NCBI GenBank assembly: GCA_027625125.1
Contig: JAQBXG010000024.1
Location: 1 to 13,680, forward strand
Direction of reading: 5' to 3'
Length of the DNA stretch: 13,680 nt
DNA from: Pseudomonadota bacterium
Lineage (GTDB): Bacteria > Pseudomonadota > Alphaproteobacteria > UBA2966 > CAIVPW01
In this document: positions 1 through 5,865 of the stretch, piece after piece
How the letters are laid out: each line of letters begins with the position of its first letter
Position numbering within the stretch: the first letter of the stretch is position 1
The notes under the pieces: model-generated
What the model was told of the DNA's origin: nothing
Databases searched by the model: none
Seen by the model: the letters and a program-made list of their open reading frames with translations, nothing else
Program-made: the position numbers and the translations under genes

Positions 1-1
1 C

Positions 2-217
2 CGTGCCGCCCCGACACGCCGTGGACGGGCGGCGACGGTGTTCGTGCTGAACGCCGATGGTGCGCCCGTGCCGGTGCAGATTCAGATCGGCATCACAGAC
101 GGTGGATTCACCGAACTGGTCGCCGGAGAATTGGCAGACGGCGCCAAGGTGATCATCGGTTCCAACGAAGTCGAAGCGATCGAGACTCCCGGCGGATTCC
201 GGTTCTTTGGATTATAG
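2..217 (+). CDS. macA: C-terminal end of MacA-like (HlyD/RND-type) periplasmic adaptor protein, partial
   Basis: The window opens inside this gene; 71 codons remain in frame 2, ending in TAG at 215-217. The visible tail contains VFVLNADGAPVPVQIQIGI, then a strand pattern with TELVAGELADGAKVIIG. This is the membrane-proximal beta domain typical of the end of MacA-type membrane fusion proteins. Such proteins are anchored in the inner membrane and form the periplasmic channel between a MacB transporter and TolC. The next genes downstream encode a MacB-type ATPase, a MacB-type permease and a TolC protein, which supports the call. The adaptor stop lies 4 nt before the preferred ATG of the ATPase, so the genes are almost certainly co-transcribed. 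The N-terminal anchor, hairpin and lipoyl domains lie outside the window and cannot be checked. Confidence 0.8.
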   Translation, partial: RAAPTRRGRAATVFVLNADGAPVPVQIQIGITDGGFTELVAGELADGAKVIIGSNEVEAIETPGGFRFFGL

Positions 218-221
218 GAAG

Positions 222-980
222 ATGTCCGCACCCGTCGCGCAGACGATCGACCTGTGCAAGGACTATCGCGTCGGTCCGAGCGTTGTGCATGCGCTGGCCG
301 ATGCGTCGGTGACGATTGACAGTGGGGAATCGGTCGCGGTGATGGGGCCTTCGGGTTCGGGCAAGACGACGTTCATGAACCTGCTGGGTTGTCTGGATAC
401 GCCAACCTCGGGGCGGTATCTGTTCGAGGGCACCGAGGTCTCGTCGCTTGGTCCGGACCAGTTGGCGATTGTGCGAAACCAGCGGATCGGATTCGTCTTT
501 CAGTCGTTCAATCTTCTGCCGCGAATCACGGCGCTCGACAATGTCGCGTTGCCACTTGCGTACGGCCGTTACCGGCGGTCGGAGCGGCGTCGCATCGCCG
601 CCGCGGCGCTGGAGGAGGTCGGCCTTGCCGAGCGCATGAATCACACGCCGGTGCAGTTGTCGGGTGGCCAGCAACAGCGCGTGGCGATCGCCCGGGCGCT
701 GGTCGGCGACCCGTCGATCATCCTGGCCGACGAGCCGACCGGGGCGCTGGACACCCGCACCGGCATCGAGATCATGAATCTGTTGCAGCAGTTGAACGCG
801 CGCGGAATCACCATCGTGCTGGTAACCCATGAGCCTGAAATTGCCCGCTTCGCCCGCCGCGTGATCCACTTTCGCGACGGACACATCCAGAGCGACGAGA
901 GCCAGGAGGCGCTCGGGGCGATGTCGCAGGCGCCTCCTGATGCGGCGGATACTGCGGACGCGGTGCGGGCGCTGGGATGA
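222..980 (+). CDS. macB: MacB-type ABC transporter ATP-binding protein (LolD/MacB family)
   Basis: This is the cytoplasmic ATPase of a MacB-like tripartite transporter; it powers the mechanotransmission-type permease encoded next. With the ATG at 222 it has 252 residues. Walker A GPSGSGKT is at residues 42-49, the Q-loop is in FVFQSFNLLP near residue 95, the signature LSGGQQQR is at 146-153, Walker B IILADEPTGALD is at 166-177, and the switch His in VTHE is at 203. All catalytic motifs are intact. The GALDTRTG stretch after Walker B is typical of the LolD/MacB/FtsE group. An in-frame TTG at 207 would add five residues and overlap the adaptor stop. ATG 222 is preferred because family members begin just before this point, although AGGA at 216-219 is unusually close to it. 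The stop overlaps the permease start as ATGA (977-980), implying translational coupling. In E. coli MacB the ATPase and permease are fused; here they are separate. Confidence 0.93.
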   Translation: MSAPVAQTIDLCKDYRVGPSVVHALADASVTIDSGESVAVMGPSGSGKTTFMNLLGCLDTPTSGRYLFEGTEVSSLGPDQLAIVRNQRIGFVFQSFNLLPRITALDNVALPLAYGRYRRSERRRIAAAALEEVGLAERMNHTPVQLSGGQQQRVAIARALVGDPSIILADEPTGALDTRTGIEIMNLLQQLNARGITIVLVTHEPEIARFARRVIHFRDGHIQSDESQEALGAMSQAPPDAADTADAVRALG

Positions 981-2203
981 GCGGCATCGACCTTGTCCTT
1001 GCGGCGCTGCAATCGCTGCGCGCCAATATCATGCGCAGCATTCTGACCGCGCTGGGCATGATTATCGGCGTCGCCGCGGTGATTACGATGGTGGCGATCG
1101 GCGCTGGCGCCCAGGCCGGTATCCAGTCGGTGATCGATTCGATCGGCGCCAACATGCTGATCGTCTCGCCGGCGTCGAGCCGGTCGCGCGGCGCCGCCCA
1201 GGGCGCGGGAACGCGGCAGTCGCTGACGTGGGCCGACGCGAACAGCATCGGCGCGCAGATTCAGGGCGTGGAAGCCGTAGCGCCGTCGGTTCGCAAGACG
1301 GTGCAGATCATCTTCGGCAACGCCAACTGGCGGGCCACGGCGGAGGGCGTCACCCAGGAGTATTTCACCGCCCGGGGATGGGAGATCGGCACCGGTCGTG
1401 GCTTCGAGGAATTCGAAGTCACCGGCGGCGGCAAGGTGGCCGTATTGGGCGCCACGGTCGCCGAAAACCTGTTTCCGGGGCAAAGTCCGGTTGGCGAGGT
1501 GGTCCGCATCGACCGGGTTCCATTCGAGGTCGTCGGGACACTGAAGGCCAAGGGCCAGTCGAGCTTTGGCCAGGACCAGGACGACGTGCTGTTCGTGCCG
1601 CTGAAGGCCGCGCAGCAGCGGCTGGTCGGGCAGTCGACGCCGGACGCCGTGCAAACGATCTATGTGCTGGCCAAGACTCCGGCGCTTGTATCGGTGGTCG
1701 AGCGCGAGATCGAAGAGATGTTGCGGGATCGCCATGGAATCGCGCCCGGTGACAGCGACGACTTTCGCATCCGCAATATTTCGGAAATATTCGAGGCTCG
1801 GGCGGAGTCATCGCGTGTCATGGCCCTGTTGCTTGCGGCGGTGGCGTCGGTTTCGTTGCTGGTTGGCGGCATCGGCATCATGAACATCATGCTGGTGTCG
1901 GTGACCGAGCGGACGCGCGAGATTGGCGTCCGGATGGCGGTGGGCGCACGCCGCCGCGACGTTCTGGCGCAGTTCCTGATCGAGGCGCTGGCGCTGTCGC
2001 TGATTGGCGGTGCGATCGGCATTGCATTGGGCGTGGTCAGTTCCCAAATTACTGCCGGCTTGGCCGATTGGCCGCTGCGGCTCGACAGCAGCGCGATCGT
2101 GCTTGCGTTCGGGTTCTCGGCGGCGGTGGGAATTTTCTTCGGATACTATCCCGCTCGAAAAGCCGCCCGGCTCGACCCGATCGAGGCGCTGCGGTACGAG
2201 TAG
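977..2203 (+). CDS. macB: MacB-type ABC transporter permease (MacB_PCD plus FtsX domain)
   Basis: This 408-residue inner-membrane permease pairs with the ATPase upstream. Its layout is the MacB/LolC type: a short amphipathic N-terminus, TM1 at about residues 21-43 (ILTALGMIIGVAAVITMVAIG), a large periplasmic domain at about 44-280, then three TM helices at about 282-308, 332-357 and 371-390. The FtsX-domain hallmark GGIGIMNIMLVSVTERTREIG, followed by VRMAVGARRRD (the coupling region that contacts the ATPase), is near residues 297-328. The protein ends with the usual ARLDPIEALRYE. Length and architecture are complete. MacB-type pumps do not carry substrate through the membrane; they drive it from the periplasm through the adaptor and TolC. 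Candidate cargoes are macrolides, lipopeptides, siderophores or peptides, and the sequence does not distinguish them. The ATG sits in the ATGA overlap with the ATPase stop. Confidence 0.94.
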   Translation: MSGIDLVLAALQSLRANIMRSILTALGMIIGVAAVITMVAIGAGAQAGIQSVIDSIGANMLIVSPASSRSRGAAQGAGTRQSLTWADANSIGAQIQGVEAVAPSVRKTVQIIFGNANWRATAEGVTQEYFTARGWEIGTGRGFEEFEVTGGGKVAVLGATVAENLFPGQSPVGEVVRIDRVPFEVVGTLKAKGQSSFGQDQDDVLFVPLKAAQQRLVGQSTPDAVQTIYVLAKTPALVSVVEREIEEMLRDRHGIAPGDSDDFRIRNISEIFEARAESSRVMALLLAAVASVSLLVGGIGIMNIMLVSVTERTREIGVRMAVGARRRDVLAQFLIEALALSLIGGAIGIALGVVSSQITAGLADWPLRLDSSAIVLAFGFSAAVGIFFGYYPARKAARLDPIEALRYE

Positions 2204-2234
2204 CAACCCGGGCTTGCGACCGGCATGTACGGAC

Positions 2235-2243
2235 AGGGAGAGG
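2235..2243 (+). promoter_or_regulatory. Ribosome binding site of tolC-like gene
   Basis: The purine-rich stretch AGGGAGAGG ends 4 nt before ATG 2248 and 10 nt before ATG 2254. It supports a start here rather than at the upstream in-frame codons that run back into the permease gene. It also places the predicted signal peptide directly at the N-terminus. Confidence 0.6.
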
Positions 2244-2247
2244 CGGT

Positions 2248-3606
2248 ATGGTGATGGACCCGCGAAAGGTTGCCGGCGCCGCGGCGTTGTTTGCGGCTAC
2301 GGCGGTGGCGGCAGTCTTGTCGGCGGGCGCCGCCGGGGCGGAGACGCTCCAGGAGGCGTTGGCGCGCGCCTATTTCACCAACCCCACGCTGGAGGGCGAA
2401 CGGGCATCGCTGCGCGCCCAGGACGAATCGGTCGCCGTCGCCCGCGCCGGGCAGCGCCCGGCATTGTCGTTGGCGGGCGCGGTTTCGCGTTCGAACAGCG
2501 TTTCGACGACCTCGGTGGCAACGACGCCCACGTCGCTGACCCTGAGTTTGAGCCAGACACTGTATCGCGGCGGCCGCATCATGAACGGGATCGAACAGGC
2601 GGAATTGCAGGTGCTGTCCGCGCGCGCGCGTCTGGTGGCAACCGAACAGCAGGTGTTGTCGTCGGCAGTGAATGCATACGTAAACCTTGTTCGGGACCAG
2701 GCGCTGGTGCAACTGAACCGATCAAGCGAACAGGTACTGCGCAGCGAACTGGACGCCACGCGCAACCGGTTTGAACTGGGCGCCGCGACTCGCACCGACA
2801 TCGCCCAGGCGGAATCCCGCGTATCGGCGGCGGCAGCCGGGCGAATTCAGGCGGAGGGCCAGTTGCAGTCCAGCATCGCGACCTATTGGCAGGTGCTGGG
2901 ACAGGCGCCGGAGAACATTGCCGCGCCCGACCCGCTCGCCGGGCTGCCAAATACGCTGGAAGAGGCGGTTGCAATCGGCCTTGATGAGAATCCGGCGCTG
3001 ATCCTCGCCGACCTGGCCGGGATTTCGGCGGAACGCAGCATTGAAGCCGCAAACGGCGCGATGTTGCCGACCGTGAGTCTGAGCGCTTCATCGCGGCGGT
3101 CGGCGGACTGGGTGCATTGGGGCGCCGAGACGATGAGCAATTCGATCGGACTTTCGCTGTCGATGCCGCTGTATCAGGGCGGCGCGGAGTACTCGTCAAT
3201 CCGCAGCGCCAAGCAGTCCCGTTCGCAGGCGCTGATCGGACTGGATGCGGCGCGGCGGCTGGTCGAGGCCCAGGTGACGCAAGCCTGGCATCAACTGGCG
3301 GCGGCGCGGGCGGGAATCTATTCGCGGTCGGAGCAGGTTCGCGCCAGCGAAGTGGCGCTGGAAGCCGTGCGGCAGGAAGAGGCGGTTGGCGCGCGGACGT
3401 TGCTGGACGTGCTGAACGCCCAGCAAGATATGCTGAATGCCCGCGTCGCGCTGGTCACTTCGCGCCGCGACGAAATCGTCGCGAGTTATGCGCTTTTGGC
3501 GGCGATGGGGAGATTGACCGCGGGCGCACTGGCGCTGCCGGTCGGACTGTACGATCCCACCGCGCACTATCTGGATGTGCGCGATGCCTGGATCGGATTC
3601 AACTGA
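2248..3606 (+). CDS. tolC: TolC-family outer membrane efflux protein
   Basis: This 452-residue outer-membrane channel subunit would trimerise into a beta-barrel plus periplasmic alpha-tunnel and receive substrate from the MacAB-like proteins encoded just upstream. The N-terminus MVMDPRKVAG is followed by an Ala-rich hydrophobic stretch, with a likely signal-peptidase site after AGA at about residue 31. The mature protein starts ETLQEALARAYFTNPTLEGE, the classical start of an OEP domain. Two OEP repeats are visible: the first contains SLSQTLYRGGRIMNGIEQAE and TRNRFELGAATRTDIAQAES, the second contains LSMPLYQGGAEYSSIRSAKQ and VGARTLLDVLNAQQDMLNAR. It lies 44 bp after the permease stop and is probably the last gene of the operon. 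The open frame extends upstream, but that part overlaps the permease and has no signal sequence. ATG 2254 is an alternative start two codons later. Confidence 0.93.
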   Translation: MVMDPRKVAGAAALFAATAVAAVLSAGAAGAETLQEALARAYFTNPTLEGERASLRAQDESVAVARAGQRPALSLAGAVSRSNSVSTTSVATTPTSLTLSLSQTLYRGGRIMNGIEQAELQVLSARARLVATEQQVLSSAVNAYVNLVRDQALVQLNRSSEQVLRSELDATRNRFELGAATRTDIAQAESRVSAAAAGRIQAEGQLQSSIATYWQVLGQAPENIAAPDPLAGLPNTLEEAVAIGLDENPALILADLAGISAERSIEAANGAMLPTVSLSASSRRSADWVHWGAETMSNSIGLSLSMPLYQGGAEYSSIRSAKQSRSQALIGLDAARRLVEAQVTQAWHQLAAARAGIYSRSEQVRASEVALEAVRQEEAVGARTLLDVLNAQQDMLNARVALVTSRRDEIVASYALLAAMGRLTAGALALPVGLYDPTAHYLDVRDAWIGFN

Positions 3607-3632
3607 CCTTTATTCGGGCGGCGTGAATCCGA
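3593..3632. terminator. Inverted repeat spanning both stop codons of convergent tolC and pentapeptide genes
   Basis: TCGGATTCA at 3593-3601 is perfectly complementary to TGAATCCGA at 3624-3632, giving a 9-bp stem with a 22-nt loop that contains both stop codons. The two genes have only 3 nt between them, so transcription from either side must end here or run antisense into the neighbour. There is no clear U-run on either side, so a true intrinsic terminator is uncertain. Confidence 0.35.
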
Positions 3633-5097
3633 CTGGCAGGTCGGCGTCGGTGAATATCGCGCCGTCGAATATGGCTTCGCGCAGCAGCGCCCGCTCCAAA
3701 TACGCCCCGGTCAGGTTGGCATTGGTGAATATCGCTTCCCGCATATCGGCGCGCCGAAGGTCGGCGTAGCTTAGGTCGGCGTTGACGAAGATCGCCTTTA
3801 CCATCTCGGCGGAATACAGGCTGGTGTGATACAGGCGGGCGCCGGTCAGGTTCGCCTGCCGGAGCTGACTGACATGCAGCCATGATTCGGACAAGTCGGC
3901 GCCGACCAGGCTGACGCCGCCCAGTCTGCCTTCCCGCATATCGACATAGGTCAGATTGGCGCCATCCAGTTTTGCGCGGATCAGTTCCACCCGCGCCATT
4001 TTCGCTTCGAAGAAACTGGCTCCGGTCGCATCGGCGGCATCGAGGTGCGCCTCGTATAGCAATGCCTTGCTGAGGTCGGCGTCGATCAGGACGGCGCGTT
4101 TCAGGTCCGCCTTGTTCAGGTCGGCGCCGGCGAGATTGGCGCCGGTGAGGTCGGCCCCGGTGAGCTTTGCGTCGTGCAGGTTGGCGCCAGCGAGGTTGGC
4201 CCCGGCGAGGTTGGCGCCGCGCAGGTCCGCGCGCTTCAGGTTCGCGCCCTGAAGATCGCAGCCCGGGCAATCGCGCGCGCGCAGGTGGATGTCCGGCACA
4301 ATGGGGTCCACGCCTTCAAGCGCCGCGAGCCTCGCCTCGCGGTCGGCGATCGGATTTAGCAGGTACTGTTCGAGCCACGTTTCGCTCCAGAACTGGCCGG
4401 TCACCTGTCGGTTGGTGCGGGGATCGATGCCGACCTGGCCTTCGCGGCGATAGTAATGGGCCTCGACGACGTTGCGCAGGCCGTTCACCGTGTCGATCTG
4501 TTCGCAATGATCCTTGATGAAGATGTTGCCGAACGGCTTCTCGCCCTCCGCCGGCTCCATATCCTGGCACTCCCACGGCGCCGCCTCGTCGAGTCTGCCG
4601 ATCAAGTGCGACCGCAGAACGACAGACCGCTGGCGCATCTCCGTATCGGCGCGGGGGTCGGAGACGATGCGGAATCCGACCATGAATCCGTCCGGGTCAA
4701 ACAGCGCCGACACGATGACGTCGAACTCAGCCTCGATCGTCGCGCGATAGCGTACCGCCCGTAATGGCAGATTGTGCGCCAACGCCCAGTATTCGTAGTC
4801 GTCGTCGTAGCGGAAATAGATTTCATGCAGGCCGGTCTCCTCTTCGGCCCTACACAGGGCGTAGTCGGTCCATCCGGAAACCACAAGCGAGGGCGGTCCG
4901 CCGTTGGTGCCGCACGCGTATTGGCCAAAGTCCACGGCGTTCAATTCTTTGGCATGGGCGCCCAGTTGCAGGTCCCAGACCGACCGAATGTCGCGTTCGA
5001 GGGGCACAAACTCCCCGTCTTGCGCCGCCAGCGGCGACGCCGACAACGCCACCGCCAAGGCCGCTGGCGCCACAACGCGGCAGACTCCCTGAGCCAT
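3610..5097 (-). CDS. Exported pentapeptide-repeat protein with unrecognised N-terminal domain
   Basis: The product has 495 residues. It opens with a signal peptide (MAQGVCRVVA, a hydrophobic Ala/Leu stretch, likely cleavage after SPLAA at about residue 25), so it should act in the periplasm or at the envelope. Residues about 26-275 form a region I do not recognise, rich in aromatic and acidic residues (YFRYDDDYEYW at 94-104) and holding Cys 62, 82, 177 and 198. CPGC at 277-280 leads into about 41 consecutive pentapeptide repeats of A(D/N)LxX type (about 281-487), expected to fold as a right-handed quadrilateral beta-helix. The end, ADLPVGFTPPE, caps it. The start at 5097 is chosen because AGGAGG lies 6 nt upstream and the signal peptide begins there; the open frame extends 18 codons further without such support. 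It is convergent with tolC and divergent from a cytochrome c gene. Its function is unknown. Signal peptide and N-terminal domain differ from the DNA-mimic Qnr/MfpA type. Confidence 0.87.
   Translation of the reverse strand: MAQGVCRVVAPAALAVALSASPLAAQDGEFVPLERDIRSVWDLQLGAHAKELNAVDFGQYACGTNGGPPSLVVSGWTDYALCRAEEETGLHEIYFRYDDDYEYWALAHNLPLRAVRYRATIEAEFDVIVSALFDPDGFMVGFRIVSDPRADTEMRQRSVVLRSHLIGRLDEAAPWECQDMEPAEGEKPFGNIFIKDHCEQIDTVNGLRNVVEAHYYRREGQVGIDPRTNRQVTGQFWSETWLEQYLLNPIADREARLAALEGVDPIVPDIHLRARDCPGCDLQGANLKRADLRGANLAGANLAGANLHDAKLTGADLTGANLAGADLNKADLKRAVLIDADLSKALLYEAHLDAADATGASFFEAKMARVELIRAKLDGANLTYVDMREGRLGGVSLVGADLSESWLHVSQLRQANLTGARLYHTSLYSAEMVKAIFVNADLSYADLRRADMREAIFTNANLTGAYLERALLREAIFDGAIFTDADLPVGFTPPE
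4071..4250. repeat. 15-bp period tandem repeat encoding pentapeptide repeats
   Basis: Twelve consecutive 15-bp units, of the form (t/c/g)(c/g)aggt(t/c)ggcgcc..., align without gaps in this interval. On the minus strand they encode twelve successive pentapeptides such as ANLAG, ADLTG and ADLNK. The DNA-level similarity is strongest at 4176-4250, where neighbouring units differ by only a few bases. This suggests fairly recent duplication or ongoing homogenisation of this part of the helix. Units nearer the C-terminus have diverged. Confidence 0.85.
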
Positions 5098-5103
5098 CAC
5101 CAA

Positions 5104-5109
5104 CCTCCT
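5104..5109 (-). promoter_or_regulatory. Ribosome binding site of pentapeptide-repeat gene
   Basis: On the minus strand AGGAGG lies 6 nt before the ATG at 5097-5095. This perfect Shine-Dalgarno sequence fixes the start and rules out the longer reading frame that begins at 5151. Confidence 0.8.
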
Positions 5110-5123
5110 GAATTGCTGCGTGA

Positions 5124-5151
5124 AACGTACGTGTTGCCGAACCGTTGTCAA
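5124..5151 (-). promoter_or_regulatory. Candidate sigma70-type promoter for pentapeptide-repeat gene
   Basis: On the minus strand a perfect -35 TTGACA (5151-5146) is followed by a 16-bp spacer and TACGTT (5129-5124), which matches the -10 consensus at positions 1, 2 and 6. The predicted transcription start would be near 5117, about 20 nt before the ATG and just upstream of the ribosome binding site. It also excludes the upstream in-frame ATG at 5151 from the transcript. This comes from reading the motif only. Confidence 0.45.
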
Positions 5152-5160
5152 GCCAGGGCA

Positions 5161-5189
5161 TTGAGAGTGGCGGCCCGCCTAGGTAATGT
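5161..5189 (+). promoter_or_regulatory. Weak candidate promoter for first cytochrome c gene
   Basis: TTGAGA at 5161-5166 (five of six to -35) is followed 17 bp later by TAATGT at 5184-5189 (three of six to -10). The gene starts at 5227, so the leader would be about 30 nt. It would be back to back with the pentapeptide-gene promoter in the 129-bp divergent region. The -10 match is poor. Confidence 0.25.
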
Positions 5190-5212
5190 GTGGCCGTTCC
5201 GCAAGCCGCTTG

Positions 5213-5219
5213 AGAGGAG
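5213..5219 (+). promoter_or_regulatory. Ribosome binding site of first cytochrome c gene
   Basis: AGAGGAG ends 7 nt before ATG 5227. It fixes the start at the beginning of the predicted signal peptide, although the open frame continues far upstream into antisense of the pentapeptide gene. Confidence 0.75.
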
Positions 5220-5226
5220 TAGTCAA

Positions 5227-5784
5227 ATGGGTGTCCTGAACGCACCTTCGGTTCGCAGCCGATTCGCCACTTTCGCAATCTACATCTTCGCCGCCGTCGC
5301 CGCTATCGTCATTGCCGGCGATGCTTTTTCGCAGAACCTGTCTCTCGGCAAGCGCACGTGGGAAGGCAAGGCGGATTGTCCCCGGTGCCACGCATGGTCG
5401 GGACTGGGCGGCGTCGGTGAGGATGACCGCGCCCCGCAGGGCGCCAATCTGCGCGAAACCGTGATGGATCGTGCGGCCCTTGAGGAAGTCATCAAATGCG
5501 GGCTGCCGGGCACCGAGATGCCGTTCTTTTCTCGGCTCGCGTGGACCGATGATGACCACCGCTGCTTTGGCATGACCCGGGCGGAAGCCGGGAACCTGGT
5601 GCCGTTCAAGGCCGAACGCAACCTGATCCAGCGCGAGATCGACGCCTTGCTGGACTATATGTTCGCCAAGGTCGTCGGCCGCGGTGAGATTTCGCGGGAA
5701 GAGTGCGAGGAATACTTCTCGCCGGGATCGGAACGTTGCCGGCTGTATCGCACCGCAGCGGAGATCGCCGCCGCCGCGGGCTGA
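5227..5784 (+). CDS. Periplasmic monohaem c-type cytochrome, probable electron acceptor of the PQQ dehydrogenase
   Basis: The 185-residue product starts with a hydrophobic segment (residues about 13-30) and a likely cleavage or anchor region ending DAFSQ at about 36, so it is exported. One haem c motif, CPRCH, is at 51-55. The likely axial Met is M98 in LPGTEMPFF, a common ligand context in small cytochromes c that work with quinoprotein dehydrogenases. Four further cysteines (91, 113, 160, 171) lie after the haem motif and could form two disulfides; they are unusual for such a protein. The C-terminal part (about 130-175) looks helical and charged and matches no domain I know. The start at 5227 is set by the ribosome binding site. 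The gene faces the PQQ dehydrogenase gene and is separated from it by a two-sided terminator. A second cytochrome c lies on the other side of the dehydrogenase. The partner assignment is inferred from position. Confidence 0.82.
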   Translation: MGVLNAPSVRSRFATFAIYIFAAVAAIVIAGDAFSQNLSLGKRTWEGKADCPRCHAWSGLGGVGEDDRAPQGANLRETVMDRAALEEVIKCGLPGTEMPFFSRLAWTDDDHRCFGMTRAEAGNLVPFKAERNLIQREIDALLDYMFAKVVGRGEISREECEEYFSPGSERCRLYRTAAEIAAAAG

Positions 5785-5804
5785 TCCCGACCGAACGGAA
5801 GACG

Positions 5805-5848
5805 ACAAAAAGAACGGGCCGGCAAATTGCCGGCCCGTCCCTTTTTGT
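5805..5848. terminator. Bidirectional intrinsic terminator between cytochrome c and PQQ dehydrogenase
   Basis: ACGGGCCGGC (5814-5823) pairs perfectly with GCCGGCCCGT (5829-5838) around a 5-nt AAATT loop. The plus strand has TTTTT at 5842-5846, and the minus strand reads the AAAAA at 5807-5811 as a U-run. The outer flanks ACAAAAAG and CTTTTTGT are also complementary. The element can stop transcription from both convergent genes. Confidence 0.92.
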
Positions 5849-5865
5849 GTCTACGTTGTGCCGGT

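Noticed and set aside
641..1735. 364-codon minus-strand open frame over the macB genes
   Set aside because: It spans the antisense of two strong ABC genes and its product is Arg/His/Ala-rich with no recognisable motif, typical of GC-rich shadow frames.
4071..4250. Regular 15-bp repeats considered as a CRISPR or integron-like array
   Set aside because: Units are contiguous with no spacers, and the period is exactly five codons of a pentapeptide repeat in frame with a long gene.
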